From Nostocales cyanobacterium HT-58-2 (lineage in GTDB: Bacteria; Cyanobacteriota; Cyanobacteriia; Cyanobacteriales; Nostocaceae), in contig CP019636.1 in assembly GCA_002163975.1 (NCBI GenBank), positions 4,351,001 to 4,415,000 on the forward strand: a stretch of DNA of 64,000 nucleotides. Direction: 5' to 3'. Of the stretch, positions 1-8,362 are shown in pieces (position 1 is the first letter of the stretch; each line of letters begins with the position of its first letter). Both the position numbers and the translations under genes were made by a program. Under the pieces are notes generated by a model, which did not search any database, was not told the origin of the DNA, and saw nothing but the letters and a program-made list of their open reading frames with translations.

Positions 1-516
1 AATGGTCGTTTTATTGCTGCTAGTGGCAACTTGTTGGCAGACTTCCGCTCAAATCTCCACGCCGAGAGTCAGGGGCGCTTGCAAGCCGTGCGGTTGTATG
101 AAATGACTAACGACGCAGGAGTCAAGGATACTTTGAGTTTCTTGATCGCCCGGGACACCATGCATCAAAACCAGTGGTTAGCAGCCATTGAGGATCTAGA
201 ACAATCCGGATTGGAAACAACTCCCGTTCCCAGTTCCTTCCCATTGGAATTGGAGAAGCATGAGTTTGCTTATCAGTTCTGGAACAACTCCGAAGGCACC
301 GACAGTGCTCAAGGTCGCTGGGCAAAAGGTCGTTCTATAGACGGCAAAGGGGAATTCCAGTATGTCGAAAATCCTCAACCACTGGGACCAGAAATAGTAC
401 CATCCCCACCCAATCCAAAACTGCACACTACACCTATAGACGGCAAGGCGCAAGCAGGGGGAAACGGGCAAGGTAGCGCAGAACCTTTAGTTAATCGCAC
501 AACCATTGGCAGCTAA
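1..516 (+). CDS. Manganese catalase, C-terminal part (gene starts before the window)
   Basis: The reading frame is open from base 1, so the internal ATG at 31 is not the real start. The visible 171 residues match the C-terminal half of non-haem manganese catalases: a ferritin-like helix containing SGNLLADF, the segment RLYEMTNDAGVKDTLSFLIA followed by RDTMHQNQW (His and Glu metal-site region), then the family's PVPSSFP and GRWAKGRSIDGKGEF tail. The enzyme disproportionates hydrogen peroxide with a di-manganese centre in the cytoplasm. The tail after residue 120 is Pro/Gly-rich and variable. The N-terminal metal ligands lie outside the window, so integrity cannot be judged. No terminator hairpin is obvious before the next gene. 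Confidence 0.93.
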   Translation, partial: NGRFIAASGNLLADFRSNLHAESQGRLQAVRLYEMTNDAGVKDTLSFLIARDTMHQNQWLAAIEDLEQSGLETTPVPSSFPLELEKHEFAYQFWNNSEGTDSAQGRWAKGRSIDGKGEFQYVENPQPLGPEIVPSPPNPKLHTTPIDGKAQAGGNGQGSAEPLVNRTTIGS

Positions 517-727
517 GATAGACGCTCCTATTTTGAGAACTTCAGTTGTCATTGGAAAATTAGCATCCAACTTCCTGGCACGTACAATAGGTATGTGTCA
601 GTTTTCTTGTTAATGTATCTCGGTTATAGGCGTAGTATATTTTGTAGTATGCTTTCAAGCCTCATTTAGATGCCTTTGCTCTGGATACAGACCAATATAT
701 GCAGAAATCCAACAAGGAGGAAGTGTC

Positions 728-1714
728 ATGAAAATGAGAAAATTGGGACATCAAGGACTGGTCGTCTCAGAATTGGGACTCGGTTGTATGGGTATGTCTG
801 AGTTCTACGGAAATAGTGATGAGCAAGAAGCGCTCGCCACCATTCATCACGCTCTTGACCTTGGTGTGAACTTCCTTGATACTGCTGATATGTATGGTCC
901 CTTCACCAATGAACAGTTAGTTGGTCGAGCCATCCAAGACCGTCGAGATCAGGTAGTACTGGCAACCAAGTTTGGTAATGTCCGCACAGCAGATGGAGGA
1001 TGGCTGGGTATTAGTGGCAGACCAGAATATGTGCGGCAAGCTTGTGATGCCTCGCTTCAGCGGTTAGGGGTAGACATCATCGACCTGTACTATCAGCATC
1101 GAGTTGACCCGAATGTGCCAATTGAAGAAACCATTGGAGCTATGGCAGAGCTTGTACAACAAGGCAAGGTGCGCTACCTCGGTATGTCGGAAGCGGCTCC
1201 TGCTACAATTCGTCGGGCAGTTGCAGTTCATCCTATTACAGCGTTGCAGACAGAGTATTCCCTTTGGAGTCGTGACCCGGAGGATGAAATTCTATCGACC
1301 TTGCGGGAGTTGGGCATTGGCTTTGTCGCCTACAGTCCTCTAGGACGGGGGTTTCTTTCAGGAGCAATAAAGAGTCCAGATGACTTAGCACCAGACGATT
1401 ATCGGAGAAATTCGCCCCGCTTCCAAGGTGAGAACTTTTACAAAAATCTGCAATTGGTGGAGCAAGTGAAAGCGATCGCAGCGGAAAAAGGCGTTACACC
1501 TAGTCAACTAGCATTAGCATGGCTATTGGCTCAAGGCGAGGACATTGTTCCTATCCCTGGCACAAAACGCCGCACTTATCTAGAAGAAAATGTGGCAGCA
1601 ACAGAAATCACGCTCACCCCAGAGGATTTGCGTCGGATTGAGGAGGCGGCGCCTAAAGGAATTGCTGCGGGTGAACGGTATCCAGAACAACATATGAGCG
1701 CAGTGAACCAATGA
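728..1714 (+). CDS. Aldo/keto reductase
   Basis: A 328-residue NADPH-dependent oxidoreductase of the AKR superfamily (YajO/IolS-like (beta/alpha)8 barrel). Seen in order: the N-terminal KLGHQGLVVSELGLGCMGMS signature, the catalytic Asp/Tyr region FLDTADMYGP, the Lys segment VVLATKFGNV, the His of DLYYQHRVDP, and a C-terminal cofactor region IVPIPGTKRRTYLEENV. Length is normal and all four catalytic-tetrad positions (Asp, Tyr, Lys, His) are present. The start is supported by a strong ribosome binding site, AAGGAGG at 714-720, seven bases before the ATG. It stands alone between the catalase and the lectin. The substrate cannot be told; members reduce aldehydes, ketones or sugars. Confidence 0.93.
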   Translation: MKMRKLGHQGLVVSELGLGCMGMSEFYGNSDEQEALATIHHALDLGVNFLDTADMYGPFTNEQLVGRAIQDRRDQVVLATKFGNVRTADGGWLGISGRPEYVRQACDASLQRLGVDIIDLYYQHRVDPNVPIEETIGAMAELVQQGKVRYLGMSEAAPATIRRAVAVHPITALQTEYSLWSRDPEDEILSTLRELGIGFVAYSPLGRGFLSGAIKSPDDLAPDDYRRNSPRFQGENFYKNLQLVEQVKAIAAEKGVTPSQLALAWLLAQGEDIVPIPGTKRRTYLEENVAATEITLTPEDLRRIEEAAPKGIAAGERYPEQHMSAVNQ

Positions 1715-1821
1715 AGCTGGTTCATTCTACAAGGGTTTGTTGGGTCGTCTAATTCTATTGGACTTGTTGCCAAAAGTATGATTATGCGATCGCTCTCTAA
1801 GAGATGTACCTCAAAAAGAAG

Positions 1822-1865
1822 CCCCTGCCATTAGATTGGCAGAGGTCGGGAATGAGCATTTTTTT
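1822..1865 (+). terminator. Possible terminator after the aldo/keto reductase
   Basis: A short hairpin (CTGCCA at 1825-1830 pairing with TGGCAG at 1837-1842, with two further outer G-C pairs) is followed after about 12 bases by a run of seven T at 1859-1865. The gap between stem and T run is longer than ideal. It lies between convergent genes. Confidence 0.25.
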
Positions 1866-1931
1866 ATCCGAGCAAGATCCGAGCAGTGAATCGGCAAGAA
1901 TTTACAAGAATTTAAAGGGGCGATCGCCTTT

Positions 1932-2759
1932 TTAGATTTGGGTTGCTCGGAAGCCGATAGGTCCTTCACCCTTATAGGTCGTGGTTCCAGTTAGGGTTTT
2001 CCCGCCATCACTAGATGTGACGTTGAGCGCCACCACATTCTGTCCCACACGACCACCAATTAACCAAATTCCACCAGGATTCCACGGTGCTGTATTACCA
2101 CCCCACTGGTTGTCTACCGTGTAGTTGTTGCTGCCGAAAATCTTACCTTTAAAGCCGATGGGACCTTCACCAGCATAAGTGATAGTTCCAGTCAGGGTAT
2201 TACCGTCGTCGCTGGATGTAATATCGATGGCAACAACATTTTGATTGCCCCGACTGCCGAGTACCCAAATCCCACCAGGATTCCACGGAGCAGATGAGCC
2301 TCCCCATTGGTTTTCCACAGTATAGACACCGCCATCAACAACAGCACTCTTAAAGCCGATGGGACCTTCACCTGCATAGGTGATAGTTCCAGTTAGGGTA
2401 TTACCGTCGTCGCTGGATGTAATATCGATGGCGACAACATTTTGATTTCCCCGACTGCCGAGTACCCAAGTCCCGCCGGGATTCCACGGGGCAGATGAGC
2501 CTCCCCACTGATTTTCTACCGTGTAGGTGTCGCTGCTGTCAGTTAAGGTAGCTCTAAAACCGATGGGACCTTCACCCGCGTAGGTCGTGGTTCCAGTAAG
2601 TGTCTTGCCGTTGTCACTGGACGTAACTTTGAGTGCGACAACACGCTGATTTGCTCTGGCTCCAATGACCCATGCTCCACCAGGATTCCACGGAGCAGAA
2701 GTACCACCCCACTGGTTTTCTACATTGTATAAATTATTAGCTGTTTTAGTAGTTGTCAT
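1932..2759 (-). CDS. OAA-family high-mannose-binding lectin with four tandem repeats
   Basis: 275 residues made almost wholly of four repeats of about 66 residues. Each carries YTVENQWGG, APWNPGG, then a Gln-Asn-Val-Val-Ala strand and ends with YxGEGPIGF. This is the signature of the Oscillatoria agardhii agglutinin homologue family (OAA, Myxococcus MBHA, red-algal ESA-2), beta-barrel lectins that bind the branched core of high-mannose N-glycans. The cyanobacterial OAA has two repeats; four repeats as here resemble MBHA and ESA-2. I chose the ATG at 2759 because GGAGG lies a few bases upstream (complement of 2764-2768); an in-frame ATG-like start 24 bases further out lacks such a site. There is no signal peptide, as in OAA. 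The two central repeats are nearly identical at DNA level, indicating recent duplication or gene conversion. Confidence 0.93.
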   Translation of the reverse strand: MTTTKTANNLYNVENQWGGTSAPWNPGGAWVIGARANQRVVALKVTSSDNGKTLTGTTTYAGEGPIGFRATLTDSSDTYTVENQWGGSSAPWNPGGTWVLGSRGNQNVVAIDITSSDDGNTLTGTITYAGEGPIGFKSAVVDGGVYTVENQWGGSSAPWNPGGIWVLGSRGNQNVVAIDITSSDDGNTLTGTITYAGEGPIGFKGKIFGSNNYTVDNQWGGNTAPWNPGGIWLIGGRVGQNVVALNVTSSDGGKTLTGTTTYKGEGPIGFRATQI

Positions 2760-2955
2760 TTTTTCCTCCAAAATTTTGATCATTTAGTTAAACTGAACCT
2801 TTTGGAACCTGATTTAATTTCTGAAAACATACGTACACTTAAGCCTCGATTTTGGAGTGGACAATTTCCACTATTTCGAGGCTTTGTCTGAGCAATGCCC
2901 AAGAGCACTTGCGTTGAGCCGATCAACTCGGACGCCAGTTCCCTAGGTCGGGAAA

Positions 2956-3043
2956 CCCCTTCGGGTGACGCTCCTGACGTCGCTACCGCTGCGCTAACGC
3001 AGTCGCCTGCGGAGGGAAACCCTCCTGCAGCGCTGTCTCACCT
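2956..3043 (+). repeat. 88-bp dispersed palindromic repeat, copy 1
   Basis: This GC-rich stretch recurs, inverted and nearly identical, at 39503-39591. It contains nested palindromes (for example around CTGCGCTAACGCAG at 2989-3002). It occupies much of the roughly 700-base gap between the lectin and ureE, which otherwise shows no gene. A 69-codon open frame running through it is a by-product of the repeat. Confidence 0.85.
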
Positions 3044-3093
3044 CCTGCAGGACTGGCTCTCCAATGCAGTTGCTCTCCTACGTATATCTTCGG

Positions 3094-3114
3094 AAATCAA
3101 ATAGCAGCCCTATA
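3094..3114 (+). repeat. Solo end of a MITE-like element
   Basis: The sequence AAATCAAATAGCAGCCCTATA matches the right end of the complete 111-bp element at 50097-50207 with a single difference (TAGCAG versus TAGTAG). No matching left end is visible upstream, so this is a remnant or a truncated copy next to the palindromic repeat. Confidence 0.5.
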
Positions 3115-3467
3115 CCTGCCTCAAAGTGTTTCACTTGACAAATACGAAGAGAACCGCAGGATGTAACTATCAGCGTATTTCACACATTTAATAGCTTTTC
3201 AAAATTTTGATGAGAATGCAAAGACAGTTAGGACAGTTAAGACAGTTAACTAAACATTTAAGAAAATTTTAATATTATGGCAGAAGTCCCCACCTTGATT
3301 CCTCGTATATTTTGTGAGTTGAGCCAATGACTTGTAACTTGTCTCCTATAGTTTACGAACTGCTTCAAGAAATGGTCGCAGGTACTTTGGTATATTTGGT
3401 TGCAAGAACTTTTAGCCAAACCGCATGAGGCAAAAGAGTCAGCGGATTGTGTACCAAAAATAAGCCG

Positions 3468-3911
3468 ATGTTAACCTTTACGCAACGTCAACCGTCAAAC
3501 CCCAATACAGTCGTTACCTTAACACTCTCTCTCACAGCGGAAGAACGCACTCGCAGTCGTCATCGTTTTGAGACAGATCATGGAGAGCTAGTGTTTTTAC
3601 GTTTACCCAGAGGAACGGTGTTACGGGATGGTGATATTCTGCAAGATGAAACAAGTGGTAATTTGGTAAGAATTACTGCGAAGCCAGAGCCTGTTTTGAC
3701 TGTGACTGCCCAAACAGCGGTAGATTTGCTACGAGCAGCATACCATTTGGGAAACCGCCATGTGCCAGTGGAAGTGACAGCGACTTATTTACGCTTATCT
3801 CCCGACTCTGTTTTACGCACAATGTTGGAACAGCTTGGGCTAGAAGTAAAAGAGGAGACTGCAGCGTTTCACCCAGAAACTGGTGCTTATGGACATCATC
3901 ACCCTCACTGA
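3468..3911 (+). CDS. ureE: Urease accessory protein UreE (nickel metallochaperone)
   Basis: 147 residues with the UreE two-domain layout: an N-terminal peptide-binding beta domain (LTLSLTAEERTRSRHRF, then DGELVFLRLPRGTVLRDGD) and a C-terminal ferredoxin-like metal domain with the conserved segment YHLGNRHVPVEV. The tail ends in a short His-rich stretch, GHHHPH, which binds nickel in other UreE proteins. It delivers nickel to the UreG/UreF/UreH complex for urease activation. I use the ATG at 3468; an in-frame TTG at 3447 is possible but adds an unusual extension. ureF overlaps its 3' end by 23 bases, so the two are translationally linked. Confidence 0.93.
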   Translation: MLTFTQRQPSNPNTVVTLTLSLTAEERTRSRHRFETDHGELVFLRLPRGTVLRDGDILQDETSGNLVRITAKPEPVLTVTAQTAVDLLRAAYHLGNRHVPVEVTATYLRLSPDSVLRTMLEQLGLEVKEETAAFHPETGAYGHHHPH

Positions 3912-4578
3912 TTATAACCTTTTGTGTCTTTTGCAACTGGCTAGCCCAGCTTTGCCTGTGGGAGCTTATAGCTATTCTGAAGGGTTGGAAACGCTGGTTG
4001 AAAATGGTACACTCGCAAATCAGACAAATCTCAAGCGGTGGTTAGAGGCTGAACTGCGCTATGGGGCAATTCGGTTAGAAGCAGCAGTGATGGTACGAGC
4101 TTATCAGTCTGTAAAAGCTGATGATTTAAAGATGCTATCGTATTGGAATATGTGGTTATCTGCTGCTAGGGAAACGGAAGAATTACGCGCCTCAAGCTGG
4201 CAAATGGGGCGATCGCTCATCCGGCTGCTTGCACAATTACAGCCGCAAATCATTCCTACTGTTGATGCTGTTGGTCATCCTTGCAATTATGCAATTGCTT
4301 TTGGCATTGCGGCTGCTTATTGGGATATCAACATAAAAGCGGCATTACTTGGATATCTGCATAGTTGGGTGAGTAATTTGGTAACTGCTGGAATCAAGCT
4401 CATTCCCTTGGGACAAACAGCTGGACAGCAGTTATTGCTGGAGTTACAAGAATTGCTTGATGATGCTGTTGTGGAGATTATGGAGTTGGAAGATGATGCG
4501 TTAAGCTGTTGTAGTTGGGGTTTGTCTTTGGCGAGTATGAGACACGAGACGTTATATACAAGATTGTTTCGGAGTTAA
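3889..4578 (+). CDS. ureF: Urease accessory protein UreF
   Basis: About 229 all-helical residues with the UreF hallmarks: LLQLASPALPVGAYSYSEGLE near the N-terminus, the W-x-x-A-x-R-E-T-E-E-L-R segment (residues about 95-110), and a C-terminal SMRHETLYTRLFRS tail that contacts UreG. It acts with UreH(UreD) and UreG as the GTPase-gated scaffold for inserting nickel into urease. The start is the ATG at 3889, six bases after an in-frame GTG. It overlaps ureE by 23 bases and precedes ureG by 50 bases, so the order is ureE-F-G. The urease structural genes ureABC and ureD are not in the window. Confidence 0.93.
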   Translation: MDIITLTDYNLLCLLQLASPALPVGAYSYSEGLETLVENGTLANQTNLKRWLEAELRYGAIRLEAAVMVRAYQSVKADDLKMLSYWNMWLSAARETEELRASSWQMGRSLIRLLAQLQPQIIPTVDAVGHPCNYAIAFGIAAAYWDINIKAALLGYLHSWVSNLVTAGIKLIPLGQTAGQQLLLELQELLDDAVVEIMELEDDALSCCSWGLSLASMRHETLYTRLFRS

Positions 4579-4628
4579 TAGAGATTTTTGACAACTAAGC
4601 CCTATTAACGATCTATAGCTAATAACAA

Positions 4629-5231
4629 ATGAGTATGAATGCTTTTCGAGTTGGTGTTGCGGGTCCAGTGGGGTCAGGGAAGACGGCTTTGGTTGATGCT
4701 TTGTGTAAGGCGCTGCGCGACAAATATCAGATTGCAGTGGTGACGAATGATATTTATACCCAAGAGGATGCTCAGTTTTTAGTGCGTTCTCAGGCTTTGG
4801 CGGGCGATCGCATTTTAGGTGTAGAAACTGGGGGTTGTCCTCACACTGCTATCCGGGAAGATGCTTCGATGAATTTGGCAGCAATTGAACAGTTGGAAGC
4901 ACGATTTCTAGATTTAGATTTGGTCTTTTTGGAAAGTGGCGGTGATAATTTGGCAGCAACTTTCAGTCCGGAATTAGTAGATTTAACGATTTATGTTATT
5001 GATGTTGCCGCTGGTGATAAAATTCCTCGTAAAGGGGGTCCTGGAATTACAAAGTCTGATTTACTAGTCATTAATAAAATTGATTTGGCTCCTTATGTTG
5101 GTGCAGATTTGAGTGTGATGGAACGAGATGCTAAAACAATGCGTGGTGATAAACCTTTTGTTTTCACGAATTTGAAAACTAAGGAAGGGTTAGCAGAAGT
5201 CATTCAGTTTGTTGCTACAAATATTTGTTAG
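4629..5231 (+). CDS. ureG: Urease accessory GTPase UreG
   Basis: 200 residues, the usual length. It is a SIMIBI-class GTPase: P-loop GPVGSGKT (about residues 12-19), the metal-binding Cys-Pro-His motif within ETGGCPHTAIRED, the switch region ESGGDNLAATFSPELVD, and the guanine-specificity motif NKIDLAPYVGADL. GTP hydrolysis powers nickel delivery into apo-urease. The protein is extremely conserved and shows no defects. It is the last gene of the ureEFG group; a 248-base gap separates it from the acetamidase. Confidence 0.97.
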   Translation: MSMNAFRVGVAGPVGSGKTALVDALCKALRDKYQIAVVTNDIYTQEDAQFLVRSQALAGDRILGVETGGCPHTAIREDASMNLAAIEQLEARFLDLDLVFLESGGDNLAATFSPELVDLTIYVIDVAAGDKIPRKGGPGITKSDLLVINKIDLAPYVGADLSVMERDAKTMRGDKPFVFTNLKTKEGLAEVIQFVATNIC

Positions 5232-5479
5232 TATCTAGTGTTTGAGACTTCATTTATAAAGTCACTTTTCAGTCATGGCGTTAGGTAAAGCCGTAACATA
5301 CTATATTATTGCCAACAGAGTCTGCTACATTGTTCTATACGCGTGGTAATATGACAATGCAATCTAAAGCACCTTCAGCAAGTGGTTTCTTAAAATCTCT
5401 AGCAATAGGTGAAAAGATTTTATACAGATTTAGACGATTTTATATTAAGTAATAATTCTGAAAAAGCACAAAATCAATA

Positions 5480-6445
5480 ATGGCTCACTACATTCTTAAA
5501 GCCACCAGAAAAACTGTGCATCTGGGTGGATTCTCGCATCTTTTAGAACCAGCACTCACTGTTGACTCTGGTGACACAGTTGATGTAGAAACATATACAG
5601 GTTACTACGTTTACGACAAAGCACCAGCTGAGTTTGTAACACCTGCATTCCTTGATATTTGTCAAAACCTTCCTCCAGAACGTAAAGTTGCAGCAGGACC
5701 ACATCTATTGACTGGACCAATTTATATACGGGGAGCAGAACCTGGAGATGTTTTAGAAGTCAAACTCGAAGCAATAACACCTAGTTTACCTATTGGTTTC
5801 AATGCAATTCGTACAGGTTGGGGAGCACTACCACACCGATTTCATCAACCAGCCCTGAGATTTATTCCCCTTGATTTAGAAAATAACATCACAGAATTTC
5901 CAATTGGTAGCGGTATTCAAATTCCTCTGAAACCTTTTTTTGGTATTCTCGGTGTCGCTACAGCAGTTGCATCTCAAATCTCAATCCCGCCTGGTCACTA
6001 TGGTGGTAATATCGATAACCAAGAACTACAAGTTGGTTCTAAGATTTTTTTGCCAATTTTTGTTCCCGGTGCTTTATTTTCTATTGGTGATGGACATTCA
6101 GCACAGGGAGATGGTGAAGTTAACGTCACAGCAATTGAAACTTCCATGAATGGTACGATTCAGTTGAAACTTCGCAAGGATTTGCAATTAACAATGCCAA
6201 TCGCAGAAACTCCCACTGATATTATCACTATGGGTTTTGGTGAAACATTAGATGAAGCCTTAGAACTAGCTTTAAAAAATATGATTGACTTTTTGGAACA
6301 GGTTGCAAATTTGTCATCAGAAGATGCTTATGTCTTGTGTAGTTTAGCTGTGAATTTTCGCATCACTCAAGTCGTCAATAGTCCGCATAAAGGGGTTCAT
6401 GGAATGTTACCCAAATCGATATTTTCCTCTAAAATCAGTTTATAA
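5480..6445 (+). CDS. Acetamidase/formamidase family protein
   Basis: 321 residues of the FmdA/AmdA family, which hydrolyses short amides (formamide, acetamide) to ammonium and the acid. Family features seen are the N-terminal beta segment ending in GDTVDVETYTG, the central TGPIYIRGAEPGDVLEVKL, the metal/active-site strand PPGHYGGNIDNQELQVGSK, and FSIGDGHSAQGDGEV. The size fits. Its place directly after ureEFG suggests a role in using organic nitrogen; that is inference from position. The 248-base upstream gap holds a 33-codon open frame near 5351 that I do not recognise and do not call as a gene. A TSUP membrane protein follows after 26 bases, probably co-transcribed. Confidence 0.9.
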   Translation: MAHYILKATRKTVHLGGFSHLLEPALTVDSGDTVDVETYTGYYVYDKAPAEFVTPAFLDICQNLPPERKVAAGPHLLTGPIYIRGAEPGDVLEVKLEAITPSLPIGFNAIRTGWGALPHRFHQPALRFIPLDLENNITEFPIGSGIQIPLKPFFGILGVATAVASQISIPPGHYGGNIDNQELQVGSKIFLPIFVPGALFSIGDGHSAQGDGEVNVTAIETSMNGTIQLKLRKDLQLTMPIAETPTDIITMGFGETLDEALELALKNMIDFLEQVANLSSEDAYVLCSLAVNFRITQVVNSPHKGVHGMLPKSIFSSKISL

Positions 6446-6471
6446 TTATTAGCCATCTACCCAATATTTCT

Positions 6472-6843
6472 ATGTCTAATATAGCCATCCAATTGTTGCT
6501 TATTGGTTTAGCTGCTGGCGTTGCTGGAGGTATGTTTGGCATCGGTGGCGGTGCAATCATGGTACCGGCAATGGTGCTTTTAATAGGTTTGGATCAAAAG
6601 TTTGCTACTGGCACTTCTATTGCTGCTCAAATATTGCCAATTGGTATTTTGGCAGCAATAGTTTACTATCGAAACGGCAATCTTAATCTCAAGTATGCTG
6701 TGCTTATTGCAGTTGGTCTGATAATTGGCAATTTTTTTGGAGCACTGTTTGCCAATCAGCCGTATATTAGTAGTGCAATGATGAAAAAGTTGTATGGTAT
6801 TTTTTTGCTACTCATTGGTTTGCGGTATTTACTAGTCCGCTGA
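6472..6843 (+). CDS. Half-size TSUP (TauE/SafE-like) membrane permease
   Basis: 123 residues with about four hydrophobic segments and the TSUP half-motif GVAGGMFGIGGGAIMVPAM near the N-terminus. Full-length TSUP transporters have two such halves (about 250 residues); single-half forms like this one are presumed to dimerise. Members move sulfite, sulfonates, sulfoacetate or other organic anions. It starts 26 bases after the acetamidase and so is probably in the same transcript, which makes export or uptake of an organic acid or related anion conceivable, but the substrate is unknown. Confidence 0.85.
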   Translation: MSNIAIQLLLIGLAAGVAGGMFGIGGGAIMVPAMVLLIGLDQKFATGTSIAAQILPIGILAAIVYYRNGNLNLKYAVLIAVGLIIGNFFGALFANQPYISSAMMKKLYGIFLLLIGLRYLLVR

Positions 6844-6950
6844 GGAAGATTAATAATTTTAGTTGCTTTGCAGGGTGGAACAGACTACTCTTGTATCAAT
6901 AGATTGCTTACGAAAATTGATTTTTCCTAATGGGAAAGTCATAACCCAGT

Positions 6951-7002
6951 ACACAGAACACAGTATCTTTCCTGATTGCTGAGTTCTGTGTTCTTCTTTA
7001 TT
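6951..7002 (+). terminator. Possible terminator hairpin after the TSUP gene
   Basis: ACACAGAAC at 6951-6959 can pair with GTTCTGTGT at 6983-6991, a 9-bp perfect stem with a 23-base loop, followed by a T-rich stretch TCTTCTTTATTC. The loop is large, so this could also be a small dispersed inverted repeat. Confidence 0.35.
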
Positions 7003-7092
7003 CTGTCAAAATTCATCTTTAGTTTGTATAATCGAAGTCATTTCTATCTCGATTATTTATAACAGTTTGACTACATAGACAAATCGATAAAT

Positions 7093-8235
7093 ATGGAGCG
7101 TCGCAAGTTTCTAAAGTATATCACTTTAGCAGGAACTAGTTTTACGTTTGCTAGCTGTACGCAAGGGAGTCAATCTCGACCACAGGATGAAGTGGTTGTC
7201 CCAGCTTCGCCTATGGCGGCAAATGAACTTTTAAAGGTAGGATTTGTTTATGTTGGACCTGTTGTTGATTTTGGCTGGACTTATGCCCACGATTTAGGTC
7301 GCAGAGAAATGGAGGCAAACCTTCAGGAGAAAGTGAAAACGACTTTTGTAGAAAATGTCAGCGAAGGTGAGGACGCTGAGAGGGTGATCCGTCAACTAGC
7401 ATTAGAAGGTCATAAGTTAATTTTCACGACTTCTTTTGGCTACATGAACCCAACCCTTAGAGTCGCAAAAGATTTCCCCAATGTTTTTTTTGAACATTGT
7501 ACTGGCTACAAACGCGTGAAGAATGTCGGTACTTATCTGGGACGCTTTGAAGAACCGCGATACCTAATCGGCATGATCGCAGGCAAGATGACAAAATCAA
7601 ATGTGATTGGTTTTATTGGTTCATACCCAATTCCTGAAGTCATTCGGGGGATAGGGGCATTTACACAAGGACTACGGGAGACAAATCCTAAAGCAAAAGT
7701 GAGAGTCGTTTGGGTGCAGAGTTGGTATGAACCAGCTAAAGAGAGAGCAGCGGCTCAAGCTTTGGTTAATTTGGGTGCGGATGTTCTAACACAATATACC
7801 GACTCTGCCGCAGCCATCCAACTAGCAGAGGAAAAGGGTATTTATGCTTTTGGCTACAACACTGATATGAGCCCGTTTGGTTCAAAAGCCCATTTAACAT
7901 CAGCTATCAATAAATGGGGCAAATTTTATACAGATAAAGCCTTATCTGTTATCAATGGAACTTGGAAATCTGAGGCAGTTTGGTATGGAATTGCTCAAGG
8001 AATGGTGGATGTTTCGCCCTTGAATCCTATAATTCCTCAAGATGTTCAGCAATTGGTAACAGCGAAGCGCCAACAATTTATGAGCGGTGCTGCACATCCT
8101 TTTGATGGTCCGGTGAAAGATCAAAAGGGTGTAGTGCGAGTCTCCAAGGGTCAGGTATTGAGTGATAAAGAACAAATGGTCATGGATTGGTATGTTCAAG
8201 GTATAGAGGGGTCCATTCCGAAAAAGACATCCTAG
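7093..8235 (+). CDS. BMP-family ABC transporter substrate-binding lipoprotein
   Basis: 380 residues. The N-terminus has two arginines followed by FLK (Tat-like ERRKFLK) and a lipobox ending TFASC, so it is likely a membrane-anchored lipoprotein. The rest is a PnrA/BMP-type periplasmic binding fold: KVGFVYVGPVVDFGWTYAHD, GFIGSYPIPEVIRGIGAF, and QYTDSAAAIQLAEEKGIYAFGYN. Family members bind purine nucleosides or related compounds for an ABC importer. No cognate ATPase or permease gene is adjacent, so its partners lie elsewhere. Its position after urease accessory and amidase genes would fit a nitrogen-compound importer, but the ligand is not shown by sequence. Confidence 0.9.
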   Translation: MERRKFLKYITLAGTSFTFASCTQGSQSRPQDEVVVPASPMAANELLKVGFVYVGPVVDFGWTYAHDLGRREMEANLQEKVKTTFVENVSEGEDAERVIRQLALEGHKLIFTTSFGYMNPTLRVAKDFPNVFFEHCTGYKRVKNVGTYLGRFEEPRYLIGMIAGKMTKSNVIGFIGSYPIPEVIRGIGAFTQGLRETNPKAKVRVVWVQSWYEPAKERAAAQALVNLGADVLTQYTDSAAAIQLAEEKGIYAFGYNTDMSPFGSKAHLTSAINKWGKFYTDKALSVINGTWKSEAVWYGIAQGMVDVSPLNPIIPQDVQQLVTAKRQQFMSGAAHPFDGPVKDQKGVVRVSKGQVLSDKEQMVMDWYVQGIEGSIPKKTS

Positions 8236-8362
8236 AGCCTGTCATTTTGTTTACTTCTCCCTTTAGAGTAGATTTTAGAGCAAACAACCTTATAGTTGCT
8301 AACTAAAAAGCTCACATTTTGTTAAATTTACTCTAGAATTGCGAGAATCCTTAAGGTAATGT

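Noticed and set aside
2895..3104. 69-codon open frame on the plus strand
   Set aside because: It runs through the dispersed palindromic repeat (2956-3043); the translation is a property of that repeat and has no ribosome site.
5351..5455. 33-codon frame between ureG and the acetamidase gene
   Set aside because: Too short and without similarity I recognise; no ribosome site strong enough to support it.
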